Origin: Entamoeba invadens IP1
Taxonomy: Eukaryota; Evosea; Mastigamoebida; Endamoebidae
Assembly (NCBI RefSeq): GCF_000330505.1
Contig: NW_004443523.1
Coordinates: 5,761 to 69,760 of the forward strand
Direction: 5' to 3'
Length of the DNA: 64,000 bases
The notes beneath the pieces are model-generated. The model searched no databases. It was not told the DNA's origin and saw only the letters and a list, made by a program, of their open reading frames with translations. Each line of letters opens with the position of its first letter. Position 1 is the first letter of the stretch. Shown one piece after another: positions 1 to 10,237 of this stretch. Position numbers and translations under genes: made by a program.

Positions 1-903
1 CCCAGTGGAATAGCAAACCAACTCAAAACCTTTCTCACTTCAATAGTAGGTGCCATTGTAACTTGTCCAAGCAAAACCAAATAGTATGAGGACCTTCTTT
101 TTGGTGTTGTTTGTAATGGGTGCAACACAAAAGAAACCTCACTGTTTACATAACACAGGTTGACCAATCTAAAAAACAACATACACACCAAAATAACAAA
201 AAATTTAGTAGAAAGTCTGGATTCGATAGTAAGGTTGTTGGAACATGAAGAACGTGTATTTGAGTCAATTGAAAAAGAAGAAGAGGACGACATGACCAAG
301 ATTATTAAAAAAACAGTTTGTCTTGACCAAGTTATGGTTATTTGTTGATTAAAAAGGAAAGAGCATTTTGGGGATTAACAATTTCAAACAAGTTGATAAC
401 CATTTTCAAGTCAGTCAACAAAGCACTTGGTTCAGTTACAATTATCAATTCTTTTGAGAGAGCGGTAATTGTATCGAGTTTAGGAGAGGATGTTTAGTAT
501 TATGCATACATGGATCTGAAAGAATCCAGGAGAATGCTTGAAAAAATACCAACAATTAAAACTTTTGATGGATACGAAAATTTAATTGTTGTACCAAAAG
601 ACTCAAAAACAAATTAACAAGGTCAAAGTGGTGCCACCAAAACATTTTAAAAGAGCTCAACAACTAAAGAATGATATTTATACAGCAAAGTGTCATGGAC
701 AACACGTCACCTGTATTTACAGAATCAATTTGACACAACAAGTTTTTACAGATACATCTTTGACAATGCCTGATACCACAAATTTTGTTGGAGAAAATGT
801 GTCATTACCAATGGAAACTGAAGAATTAACAGAAATTGATACATCAGACAATTTAAGTGAAAGTAAACCACTTGATAAATACACAATCCAACTTGTTTAT
901 TAA
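1..903 (+). pseudogene. Decayed protein-coding remnant, function unknown
   Basis: Open segments in different frames run through this stretch and are separated by stops. A short piece starts at base 1, a piece at 160-348 is rich in acidic residues and ends in a likely coiled-coil (segment EERVFESIEKEEEDD), an open stretch covers about 349-600 with one internal TAG, and an acidic C-terminal piece covers 586-903. Codon-like composition and the continuity of the pieces suggest one gene broken by several frameshifts and stops. It is cut by the window edge, so the N-terminus is missing. I do not recognise the family. It sits just outside the first MULE and may be an unrelated host gene or part of an older element. 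Confidence is low for function and moderate that this was coding. Confidence 0.35.
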
Positions 904-1163
904 AAGGTGATGACAAGTCACTTTTAATTAACAACTTATTTATTAGTTCTTTTCAATCTGATCAAACACTGTCGAATATCGAACCCCAAATGTCCAAACT
1001 GGTATTCAAAACACCACCATTACACCAGAAGTAGATGCCGTTGTTAATTTAAAATTATATAACAATAAATAGTAATCATATATATCTATTAGATTTAAAT
1101 TTACAAATAACAAATACTTAATCTATAACAAAAATATGTCAAGGTTCTTCACTCAAAATATAT

Positions 1164-1278
1164 GATTCCTAGACATTGTTACAAATAGACATTGGTACCA
1201 ACCCTAAGTGAAAATAATTTGAAACACTTTTGAAAAAAACTTCTTCCCAAAAGTGATTTTTTTAAAATAGAACAACAA
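1164..1278 (+). repeat. Left TIR of the first MULE
   Basis: It is the inverted counterpart of 2635-2744. The best conserved core reads ACATTGGTACCAACCC at about 1189-1204. Confidence 0.7.
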
Positions 1279-1363
1279 TTTTATTTAAATTCATTATTAA
1301 ATTTAATAACTTTTTAGAATAATTTTTAAAATTATAAAACTAAATATTTATAAGCAAAATTAT

Positions 1364-2069
1364 TTGTTGCGTTATTTTAAAAACAGAATTAAACCAAGAA
1401 AAAACCAAATTGAGCATCCACTTTTATCAGTTGATAGTGAATGTTATGCTTTTAACAGAAAAGCAAAGATGGTTGTGTTATATAAATGCAGTGGAGATGG
1501 TTGTAAAATTCTTGTTATAATAACAGATAACAACACTTTTAAAATTGAAGGTTCTCAAACTTGTTTTATAAATCATGAAGAGTTGTATCTTGCAAGATGT
1601 CGCAGAGAAATTATTAACAATGAGCTTGATTTAAATGTTACTCAAAACATAAGACAACTGATCAACAAAATAGTTTTGCTACCCGATTGTGACAAAGCAT
1701 CTGAAAAAGATATTGAAGCATGTGTTAAATATGCAAGTCGTTTCCAAGATAAAATTTTGGGAACTAATAAACATTCTTACCAAGAAACTACAATACAGTT
1801 CTAGTGTCAGTTTAATTAAAATAACAGAACTAATAACTATTCAAAAGGATTTCATAGTGGAGTTGGATTCCTTGTAACTGTAGCACATCCTAAGTTGTTG
1901 GTTTTAATTGACATCCTCAAGAAAATTGAACCTAAAACTAAAATGAAATGGAATGACATGATAATGGGTAATGTTATAATACAATACAAAAAGAATGTCA
2001 CTGATCTTCAACGTAAACTATTCATTTCCATGAACAATTATACCGAAAATAATATCTATCGAATTTGAC
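1364..2069 (+). pseudogene. MULE transposase, N- and C-terminal parts fused by internal deletion
   Basis: The first open segment (1364-1804) resembles the FLYWCH/WRKY-like zinc-binding head seen in other MULE transposases of this window, with the pattern YKCSGDGCK and a later His pair. No ATG opens it: the frame is open upstream and the nominal first codon is TTG. After a TAG at 1802-1804 another frame from about 1820 to 2069 encodes a segment with RTNNYSKGFHSG followed by a HPKLLVLIDILKK helix. This matches the C-terminal region after the catalytic glutamate in MULEs, where the copy at 7480-8571 has RTNNFTESYHNA. The E of that motif is K here. The first two catalytic aspartates and the C2H region are absent, so the copy cannot encode an active enzyme. 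Confidence 0.6.
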
Positions 2070-2178
2070 TTATTTGGATTCTATTTTTTCGTTATACATT
2101 AGTTACAATTTGAATGTCCAATTTGCGCGTGTTAATAATTTGTAATTCAGTTTTGTGTTGAAAAAATGAAAAAAGAAA

Positions 2179-2565
2179 TTGAGAAAATCACACAAAGAAC
2201 AACAACATTGGATTTTTGATGAAGAAGGTTCACAAATAGATAATAATCAAGTTGTGCCATTAGACATGGAAACAGAAACGGAATTTACTTCATTAAATGT
2301 TTTAAATCAAACAACTTTTTCGTGTATTACGGATTTTAGTATAATTCAACCTCGAGATGATCAGCCTTTATTCAATCTCAATTGTAAACTATCAGCCAAA
2401 GACGAAAATCAAGTGCCCAATTTTCTTGAAATGGATATAATACATATAGAATGTGAAGAAGATAAAATCAAAGACCTTGTGACAATAAAGAACACGAAAA
2501 CAAAAAAAATAACCTTGAAAAGAAGCCAAAGAAACCCGAAGCAGATAAAAATGTGTGCATCGTAA
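2179..2565 (+). CDS. Acidic-to-basic accessory ORF inside the MULE, unknown function
   Basis: This is a 128-codon open frame between the transposase remnant and the right TIR. The nominal first codon is TTG. The N-terminal two thirds are acidic (PLDMETETEF and MDIIHIECEEDKIKD) and the last 30 residues are strongly basic (TKTKKITLKRSQRNPKQIK), as in a nuclear or nucleic-acid-binding tail. I recognise no family. It may be the C-terminal tail of the MULE transposase in another frame, because the MULE at 6879-8816 also ends with an acidic region followed by a Lys-rich tail. Confidence 0.3.
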   Translation: MRKSHKEQQHWIFDEEGSQIDNNQVVPLDMETETEFTSLNVLNQTTFSCITDFSIIQPRDDQPLFNLNCKLSAKDENQVPNFLEMDIIHIECEEDKIKDLVTIKNTKTKKITLKRSQRNPKQIKMCAS

Positions 2566-2634
2566 AAAACATACAACAGTCCATTATTTAAAAAATTGAA
2601 AACAGCAAAAGCAAAAAGTAAAAAAAAATATTTT

Positions 2635-2744
2635 TTGTTGTTGTTTTAAAAAATCACTTTTGGGAAGAAGTTTTTTCTAAAGTGTTTCAAATTATTATCA
2701 CTCAGGGTTGGTACCAATGTCTATTAGTACCAATTTTTAGATAC
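2635..2744 (-). repeat. Right TIR of the first MULE
   Basis: It is the reverse complement of 1164-1278 with scattered mismatches. A copy of the putative 10-bp target duplication follows directly at 2745-2754. Confidence 0.7.
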
Positions 2745-2754
2745 CAAAATATAT

Positions 2755-3216
2755 ATGTCATTTAAAGCTGTATCTAATTTTGCAAATTATAAAACATATA
2801 TTATCAATTCATAAGAAAAACTACAATAACAATTTATGATAGTTTTGAATCAAGTGTTGTTTATAATGCTTTTAATTCCAGAAACAATTTATGGTAAACT
2901 ATCGTCGATGGTCTGAGATATTGAAATTAGAAATTAAAATATAGTAATTTTTAAAACACTAAATGATTGAATTAGTAAAAATTGTAAAATTAACTTTATT
3001 ATTATCATACATATTTCTGTTAATATTTATTACAGTATTAAAAATATTTACATATTTGTTTAAAAAAAGATTATTCAAATTAATAGGCAAACAATATTAT
3101 CAACAGATATAACACCAAGAATACATAGTGTATAATGTTTAAAATACTAATTCTAACTGTAATACGATATAATATTCAGAATCATTATTGATTATATTAT
3201 TTTTGTAATCAGTAAA
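2755..3216. other. AT-rich stretch without a recognisable gene
   Basis: Only short AT-rich sequence with many stops in all frames is visible here. Confidence 0.6.
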
Positions 3217-3495
3217 CTATATTTTTATTTTTCTTTTATTGTCTTTGATTTCAAATGATTTTTGATTATCGCTGTTAGCAAAAATTATAAAACCATCTTG
3301 TGAAGGATAATCATTACTAGAATTCAAATCACTTCTTAAAATATTTCCACAATCAATTTGACCAGATGAATTATAAAATCGAGTAGCAATTGTGTTAATA
3401 TATTCATTATTAGTAGAACAAACAAATTCAATTGGTAATTCAACTTCAAATTGATATGTATTTATTACTTTGCAATTATTATTATGTAAATTCAT
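3217..3495 (-). CDS. Hypothetical small ORF downstream of integrase remnant
   Basis: A 92-codon frame with an ATG at 3495 runs away from the integrase remnant on the same strand, about 190 bp downstream of it. It has no strong membrane segment and ends in a basic tail (KDNKRKIKI). Its residue mix (Asn, Ser, Ile, acidic) is plausible for a folded fragment. I do not recognise a family. Being codirectional with a Polinton-like integrase it could be a piece of another gene of the same element, but I see nothing specific that proves this. Confidence 0.25.
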   Translation of the reverse strand: MNLHNNNCKVINTYQFEVELPIEFVCSTNNEYINTIATRFYNSSGQIDCGNILRSDLNSSNDYPSQDGFIIFANSDNQKSFEIKDNKRKIKI

Positions 3496-3688
3496 ATATA
3501 ATTATCTCATTTTATAATATAAAAATAAACTTATATTTATAAAACTTCTGTAAAAAATTGTATTCGCTTCGACTTCATTATGAATATGGAATTGCAAACG
3601 CCAACAAAGTTTGCTTAAGCATGAAGTGCAAAACAACATGGAATCGTATTTATCATTGTCATCAAGTTTACATACTATGTTACCATGA

Positions 3689-4648
3689 TCATATTATTAT
3701 CATTGTCGCCTTAGAACTAAAATTGTTACTTGTCTTTCTGAAAGTATTGTCTTTGCTATTATCCAAATATATTATTAACTTGTCTCCATGTTTATAAGAT
3801 AAAAATCCATTTTCAAATTGTTTATATAATATTTCATCAGTCTTCTTAACCATTTGTTTGATATAATCATATTCTAGTTGATAGCATTTGAAAATATTGT
3901 TGTAATTAGGAATATATTGCATATCAATAAATTATAACCAGTTTTATTATGTTTTGAAAAATAATAGTAAGTAACAATTTCTTGAATAAGTATATCTTGA
4001 TTTTTGTTTACATATCTCGACATTGTATTATCATAAGCAGTTCTAATTGTTCTGATAACTCGATCTACAACTCTGTTTTTATTAATATGTTTGGATGGAG
4101 ATGAATATGTTTTTATATTTAATTTAATAAAATATCTTGACATATATGTGCTGTTCAATGCAGATTCACCATCAAATATTATGTTATCAAAAACAACTCC
4201 AACATTAAGTAAAGTATTAAAAGGCATTATTAAACTGTCATTGTTTTTATTATAAAGTGAAAATACATATAAATATTTTGTGTTAATATTAATAATGAAC
4301 ATGTAGATATTTTGTTTGGTGCTGTTTCCAGAATCAAAGAAAGCTAAATCGACTTCATAAATGTTAAAATATGGTGAGTAATATGGTCTCGAATAAACTT
4401 TTTTATAGTTCTTGGATTAAAGTCACGACTAATTATTTGTTTATTATTAATATTTTTTCAATATAGATACATATCTATTTAAACTCTTAAACCGATGATC
4501 AATTGTCAACTTATTAAAAGGTGTGTTCTCCATATATATATATTGTATTTCTATCTTCATTTAATATTTGTTCTCTACGTCTTAATCTTCTTGTTTTGTG
4601 TTCTTAAATTTGTTTTTGTTTAATATCTATATCTTCTCTAAAACTCAT
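3689..4648 (-). pseudogene. Decayed retroviral-fold integrase, Polinton/Maverick-like
   Basis: The frame starts at an ATG at 4648 with a basic head (TRRLRRREQILNED) but has stops near 4600 and 4440. From about 4370 down to 3874 it encodes an rve-type integrase core. This has EVDLAFFD for the first Asp, a beta-strand run INTKYLYVFSLYNKNN, and then FDGES for the second Asp. The segment HINKNRVVDRVIRTIR follows, where integrases normally read VERxNRT. Thirty-five residues separate the second Asp from the third acidic residue, the classic D(35)E spacing, but that residue is Asp instead of Glu. A frame change near 3900 leads into 3689-3922, whose KHGDKLIIYLDNSKDNTFRK segment resembles the beta-barrel C-terminal domain of integrases. 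Maverick/Polinton elements are reported from Entamoeba. A Ty3-type source is the alternative. No polymerase, ATPase or protease gene of a Maverick is visible nearby. Confidence 0.5.
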
Positions 4649-5513
4649 TTTTTAATTATTTTAATATAAATTCCAACCTCACGAATTCTCGAGGTTGAAA
4701 ATAATTTTTTTATTATGGGTATATATTTTTGAGGTATAGATCATAAAAATAATTATTCTAATAAAAATTACAATTTATTTTAGTAGTAGTTATAGATAGT
4801 CGATATTCACCGCCAAGATGTTTGTCTAGTTTTTAAAATTACTTTATCATAAGTTCAAAAATATTTTCGACTTTTAAAAATATTAAGTGTTTTACATTTA
4901 CATATGTCAAATCATTTGGGAATATAAAATAATGAAAATGGTATATAAATGAGGGTTAATTTTTTACAAATATTTTTTGGTGGTGAAAGGTGACTATTTT
5001 ATAACAACTAATATATAATTGAATTTGACAATGTTTAGTAAATTAACTATTAGTATAAAAACTAAAAAACAATAATGATTTTGTTTATTGATAAAAATAC
5101 ATTGATGCAACCAAACAAAATGTATTAAAACAATTAAAAATTTTAATGATTTATTATAATACAAATTTATAACATTATATTTTTGTTTATTGAATTGATC
5201 TTCAAAATAATTAATATATCAAAATTTGACACCAAAATATTTTTCGAATTATCAACACTTTTTATAATAAAATATGTATTACCAAATAAATAATTGTTTT
5301 ATTATTTAAGTTAATGTATATACCAATTTAATTAAATCAATATCATTTTATTTTTGCCTTTTGAAATTGATACCATTTATGGATTGTAAACAAAAAATTT
5401 TTAATTATCAAAATAAAAACAATTTAATATAATTTGCCTTTGGTTCAAATTTATAAAAGTCTTCACACTTACTAAATTAAATAAAACAGGTTAATTAAGA
5501 CTTAAGAGTTAAA
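4649..5513. other. AT-rich intergenic stretch
   Basis: No coding frame or clear repeat is visible. I searched for inverted ends of the adjoining Tc1 copy and did not find them. Confidence 0.6.
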
Positions 5514-6478
5514 TGGGATTTAGAAAACAATTTGTCATACAGTCAGATAACAAATTATGCGGAGTATCAAAAACGAGAATTTCACAAATAAAAAGACAAC
5601 AAGATACAAAACCTGCAATTATAGGGAGACCCAAAAATAGCACAAATGTTGAAGTTGTTGTGACAACAAAATTATAAATTATCCACGTTCTTCTTGTGTT
5701 TCAGATGATGTCAGAAGTTCTCCAAGCAGTGTTTATCTTATACGAAAAGATAACAAATTTGTTTTGAAAAACAAATTAAAAAACTTGCAATGACAACACA
5801 ACACGTTATAAACTGTCTTTCTTTTGTCAAACATCATTTAAACAATACCAGATGGTTGATCAAGTGGACAAAAAATACAATATTTTCTGATGAAAGCCGT
5901 TTTTGTTTGTATTCTGATGGCGTATATGTTCAGAAAAGACGTGGTGAATATGACGAATAGTCGTTTGTTCATACTCCAAAATATAACAGAGGAGTAATGG
6001 TTTTGGCTGCTATTGGACGAAATTTTAAGTCCAAGTTGGTTTTTGTAAATGGCACGTTAAATGCCACAAACTATCAAAAAATACTCACAGAATCAAAGGT
6101 GTTTAAAGATGCAAAAAAGGTTTTCAAACGTGGTATGGTGGTTCAACAAGATGGTGTGAGACCACATACCGCAAAAAACAATTGCCTGGTTCAAATAACT
6201 TGACAAAACACTTATGGTTAAGTTGTTAGAAAAATGGTCAGCAAACAGCCCATATTTAAGTCCAATAAAACATTTGTGGCACTACTTGGACGGACTAATG
6301 AGAAAAGAAAAGGCTGTTTTCTTTTTTCACAAGATAACTCAATAATATTGAAGAACTCAAAGAAGCTTTAAAAAGAGCCTGGGAATCTATCAGTTTGGAA
6401 ACCATTAACATTATTTCTATTCCCAAAATTATTTGAGTTGTGCGCAGAAAACAAAAGAGAATTTTCTTTGTTACTTTA
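5514..6478 (+). pseudogene. Tc1/mariner transposase pseudogene
   Basis: The frame opens at ATG 5514 with a helix-turn-helix head (GVSKTRISQIKRQQ followed by a GRPK hook). Stops and frame changes follow, and the catalytic core resumes near 5870. FSDESRFCLYSDG holds the first Asp, and VQQDGVRPHTA holds the second. The final block reads SANSPYLSPIKHLWHY, where active relatives read SPDLSPIEHLW, so the last catalytic Glu is Lys and the preceding Asp is Tyr. The core matches the copy at 59426-60433 almost segment for segment (TPKYNRGVM, IGRNFKSKLV, QDGxRPHTA). It ends in ENKREFSLLL and a stop at about 6478. At least three frame breaks and an in-frame TAG near 5960 make it inactive. No TIRs could be paired. 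Confidence 0.8.
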
Positions 6479-6631
6479 ATTAAAACTTTTTACTTTTTTG
6501 TTTTTTGAACTCGTTTTATTATTTCTTAGTGTTATGTTGGTTATGTTTGTTGTTTTTTGAATTCGCTTGTTTAAATTTACAATTAGCCATTATTTACCTA
6601 AAATGGTTGGTGCTTGTGTTATTGTTCGGAA

Positions 6632-6705
6632 GATATATTTATGTTTAATCATTTTTGTTTAAAATCAGAATAAAGTCGTTTTTATTTAAAAATATCATTT
6701 TTGTT
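6632..6705 (+). repeat. Left TIR of MULE 6632-9028
   Basis: It pairs with 8957-9028 in inverted orientation. The conserved outer part is TTTATGTTTAATCATTTTTG. Confidence 0.75.
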
Positions 6706-6878
6706 TAATGTATGAAAAAACACCAAAAATAAAAATCAATATATTGTTTTATAGAATGAAAAGTTTTTTTTATTGTTTATTTTAATTTGTAAGTTTTATT
6801 ACAAATTTAACATTATAAAAATGAAATAAAATAATAATTAATCAATCCAAATCTGTTCTTTTTCTTTTTTTGTTAATT

Positions 6879-8816
6879 CTATTCAATAAACTGCTTAAAG
6901 AATGTCTTTTCTTGTACTTTCTTTTTATTTTTTTTGTTTTTTACAATTTTAGATTCCATGGTTATTGGTTTCTTTGTTTCTTGTTCAATCTGAGCTCTTT
7001 GGTATTTTTCACGTGGTGTTATTAGCATTTCTTCATCGTTTTGGGTTTCTTCTGCTAAAATTAAATATTCTTTTTCAATTTTTTCTTTTGGTGTTTTTAT
7101 TTTTTGATTTGTTGTTGTTAAATATCACACGTATCTCTATCCAACTCTTCAACAATTTCTAAGTCTTTCTCATCTTTTGGTTTATGAATTTTTGAAGATT
7201 CGATTTCACTTAATGAACTTGAATGATCACTGCTATCATTCAAAAAATCATCTGTTGGTACTTCTTCATACAGTTTTTCTGATCCTAAAGAACACAAGAC
7301 TTTAAAAATACCATCTAAAAACTTGTCACTATCAATTAACCCATCAAGGTACACATTGGTCAAATTATTAATTTGGGTGTTTTCTTTTGAATAAGTTTTT
7401 CCCGTTCTGTTAATATGTCCAAAGGTTTTTAATTTATTAAGTCGTTCAAATTCTTCTTCTTCGTTTATTTTTACTGTTTCTAACCATTGCCACTGTGTTG
7501 GCTTCTTTCTTCCAATTCTCTTGAAAACGCATTGTGATAACTTTCAGTAAAGTTGTTGGTTCTTGTTGACTGAGAAAACTGACACCACATTTGAGGTGGG
7601 TATATACCATTTATCCACACCTTTTCAAAATAATTATATAATATATTCAGATCATCATCATTGATCAAGATTGTTGCAGCTTTCATTTTATTAAATTGTT
7701 GTACAATTTCATTACTACGACAAAATGCAATTGATTTGAGTTTTCTGACTTGTTCACAAAACACCGCGTCGTGTTCTAATTTTGATTTCATACCATGTGT
7801 TGTACAAAACCGCCAAATTAATTGTCCGTAATGAAAAAGGCATCCTTTGACAGTTGTTTGTGTTTTATTTTTTAAAACGTTTACTATTGCAATTTCGAAA
7901 TCTACCATCGTTATCGTGTCTTTATCAAATAATTTAATACCAAATTCATTTCCAAAATTTATAATGACTTCTATCATTTTTTCATATGTAGATTGTAATT
8001 TGTTCATCAACAAACAATGAAATAAACGAAAACATTGCCCCTGACTAATCAAACCATGTATTGTATAAGATTGGTAATAAGGAGTTGGAGCGGCTCTGAA
8101 AGTTCCATCCATAAGAAAGGTGTTAATTGTATTAAGATTAAGCATTTTTTCTTTATTGACAAATATTGACATAATATCATCTTTGTAAAGCAAATACTTG
8201 AAATAGATTTCGTGCTGTACAAGATATCCATTTGTTGGTCTACTTTCTTTTGCTTTTTTCGTGAACAATTTGTTCGCTGAAGACATTCTTCCTTTATACT
8301 TACCATAATCAAATCCCTGCATTGCAGCAGATCTTTGCAACAAATGATTATGATTTTGGACACGTCTTTCTATGTCGTGAACCAAGTTAATTTTGTCCAA
8401 CTGTTCAGATATTGCATGGTTGTGCTCACTTTTGTTAACAAAAATAGCTTCTTCGAATTCCAGCAAAGCACTTTCTTTTTTAAATTTAGTAATTTTAATT
8501 TTAACTTTGCAACCAGTTTTACTACTTGAACATTTGTAAGTATTTTTGGATGCTCCATCTTTGTAAAACAAAAATCCATCAACTACTGGAAGAGGTGTCC
8601 CTTTAGTACTTATTATAGTTGTTACAATATTATTATTTGTTGTTGTTTCATCTTTTTTGATTAAAACGTTTGTATCTTTTTTTCATTGTTCACTGTTAAA
8701 ACAACTTCTTCTATTAGTCTACCATTTGTGTTATCATTGATGAACGGTTGTTGTGTTTGGTTAATAATAGGCTGATGCCAAATAATATAAGAAGGTTGTG
8801 TGCCAGAAGGAATCAT
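6879..8816 (-). pseudogene. MULE transposase (FLYWCH-type head), frameshifted
   Basis: An ATG at 8816 opens an Asn/Gln-rich leader. One A appears to be missing from the run at about 8686, and restoring the frame would join the leader to the main frame. That frame (8571 to 7480 as the longest clean piece) contains GFLFYKDGASKNTYKC with CxxxxxxC and HNH, a FLYWCH-like zinc-binding head. The MULE core follows: FLMDGTFRAAP (first Asp), MVDFEIA (second Asp), GCLFHYGQLIWR (the C2H signature) and RTNNFTESYHN (Glu). A frame change near 7505 ends the clean piece prematurely. The alternate frame continues with QWQWLETVKINEEEEFERL to an acidic segment (7118-7363) and then, in a third frame, a Lys-rich tail ending at a TAG at 6879. 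All catalytic residues persist, so inactivation came from indels only. Confidence 0.8.
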
Positions 8817-8956
8817 GTTATGATTATTTAAAATTGGTATTTGAAGATATTTTGAGCTTTTGAATGGAAATGATAAAGAACATACAATAAATATGTCAAT
8901 ATTTGTATTTAACTAACAAAAACATGAATTTTAAAAATAAAATTTATTTATGTAAA

Positions 8957-9028
8957 TAAAAATGACTTTTTTTAATAAAAACGATTTTATTCTGAATTTA
9001 AACAAAAATGATTAAACATAAATATCTC
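8957..9028 (-). repeat. Right TIR of MULE 6632-9028
   Basis: It is the reverse complement of 6632-6705, with about seven differences. Confidence 0.75.
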
Positions 9029-10237
9029 ACTCTTTTGTTTATTTAAAGCAATGATATATGAACTATTTTTCGTTGATAAAACGTCGGCGCGATAATTAAC
9101 AAATTGTAAACATGCATGATTAAACTTTAAACTAACAAAAATTCGTTTGTGTTTATTCAAAATTAGTCAATAAAATAACTGACCTTTTTTTGAGAAAGTT
9201 TTTTTTAATGTTAGGAAGAACCCCGAAAAATTAAATAATACAAGTAATTGTATTGATTTTGGGTTTAAATCGGTACCGTTTATTTGTTTTTTCCAAACGG
9301 AAAGTTTTTATAATAAATTCAAAAATAAAAGAATAAGAAATTAGGGGGAAAGGGTTTCCTTTATTTTTTTAATTGGTACCAAGTTTTGACATACAGTTTA
9401 TAATATAGCTATAATCTTTCAAAAAATCCATAAATAGCATTTTTGAATAAAATCAAGTGTTTCAAAATATTCTCTTTTGATCTTAGGCAAAAAATTCCAA
9501 ATTGAAAAAAATTATGTGTTAGATATTAACCATCCTTGGATTAATTAACAATCCCCATGAATCTCTTTAATATTTATTATAATAAAAAGGATTAATAAGG
9601 CTTGTAAATAGGGGGTTTTATCATATGTCTCAAAAAACCTTCGTTTTTGACAATGAAAAAAATAATGGTAATCATTTTAAAAAAATATTGGTGGTGTAGT
9701 GTTTTATAAAATCAAAAAGCAAATTGTAAATTATAGTAATTGATAAAACATTCTTTTGTTTATTGCTTAATTTTTTATTTTATGGCAATTTTATTTTGGA
9801 AGAAAAAAATGTAATAACAAAATAAAAAAAATAAATAATTCAGATGTTATTAAATTTAACAACAAAAAATAATTTCAAAAGCAAAAATGAAGCAGTTCAA
9901 CATAATAATACATGTTTTTCTATTGTGGCAAAATAGACTCAGTAAGATAAAAAACATTAATTGAAACAAAAATAAAAATATTTTATTTTTTAATATAAAC
10001 AAGTATATTACTGTCTAATTATTATCATTTAACTTTATATGTTATACATTAACTAATACACCCAGATTTTAAAAATTAAAATTAACAAGTACTTTTAATT
10101 AAAGCAAACATCCACTGAAAGGAATCAACACAGTGGCTTCCAGAGTAGTTTGTTTCATTTTCGGTTGTTTGTGTTTATTGAGAACGCCAAATTGTGACTC
10201 AAACCTAACCGAAGAAATTTTATTGTCATAACTATAA
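9029..10237. other. AT-rich stretch between MULE and hAT remnant
   Basis: No open frame worth calling is present. Two GGTACC-containing spots (about 9272 and 9374) sit in inverted flanks but do not form a convincing element. Confidence 0.5.

Larger units (their letters stand above)
1164..2744. mobile_element. Internally deleted MULE (Mutator-like) element
   Basis: Inverted copies about 110 bp long (1164-1278 and 2635-2744) share the motif ACATTGGTACCAACCC followed by a run containing CTTCTTCCCAAAAGTG. They match at roughly nine of ten positions with small indels. The 10-bp direct repeat CAAAATATAT flanks them at 1154-1163 and 2745-2754 and is a plausible target-site duplication, although its AT-richness lowers its weight. 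Inside are the N-terminal and C-terminal parts of a MULE transposase without the catalytic middle, plus a downstream ORF. Long TIRs with an 8-11-bp duplication are typical of MULEs. Confidence 0.7.
6632..9028. mobile_element. MULE element with about 72-bp TIRs
   Basis: The inverted ends 6632-6705 and 8957-9028 share TTTATGTTTAATCATTTTTG and then a run containing CAGAATAAARTCGTTTTTAT, with only a few mismatches. They enclose a MULE transposase pseudogene on the minus strand. I could not identify a convincing 8-11-bp target duplication at the two edges, so the insertion is either old or the exact ends are a few bases off. Confidence 0.75.

Noticed and set aside
9213..9385. GGTACC-containing inverted flanks as a small transposon
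   Set aside because: The inverted match is limited to a few bases around GGTACC and has no consistent target duplication.
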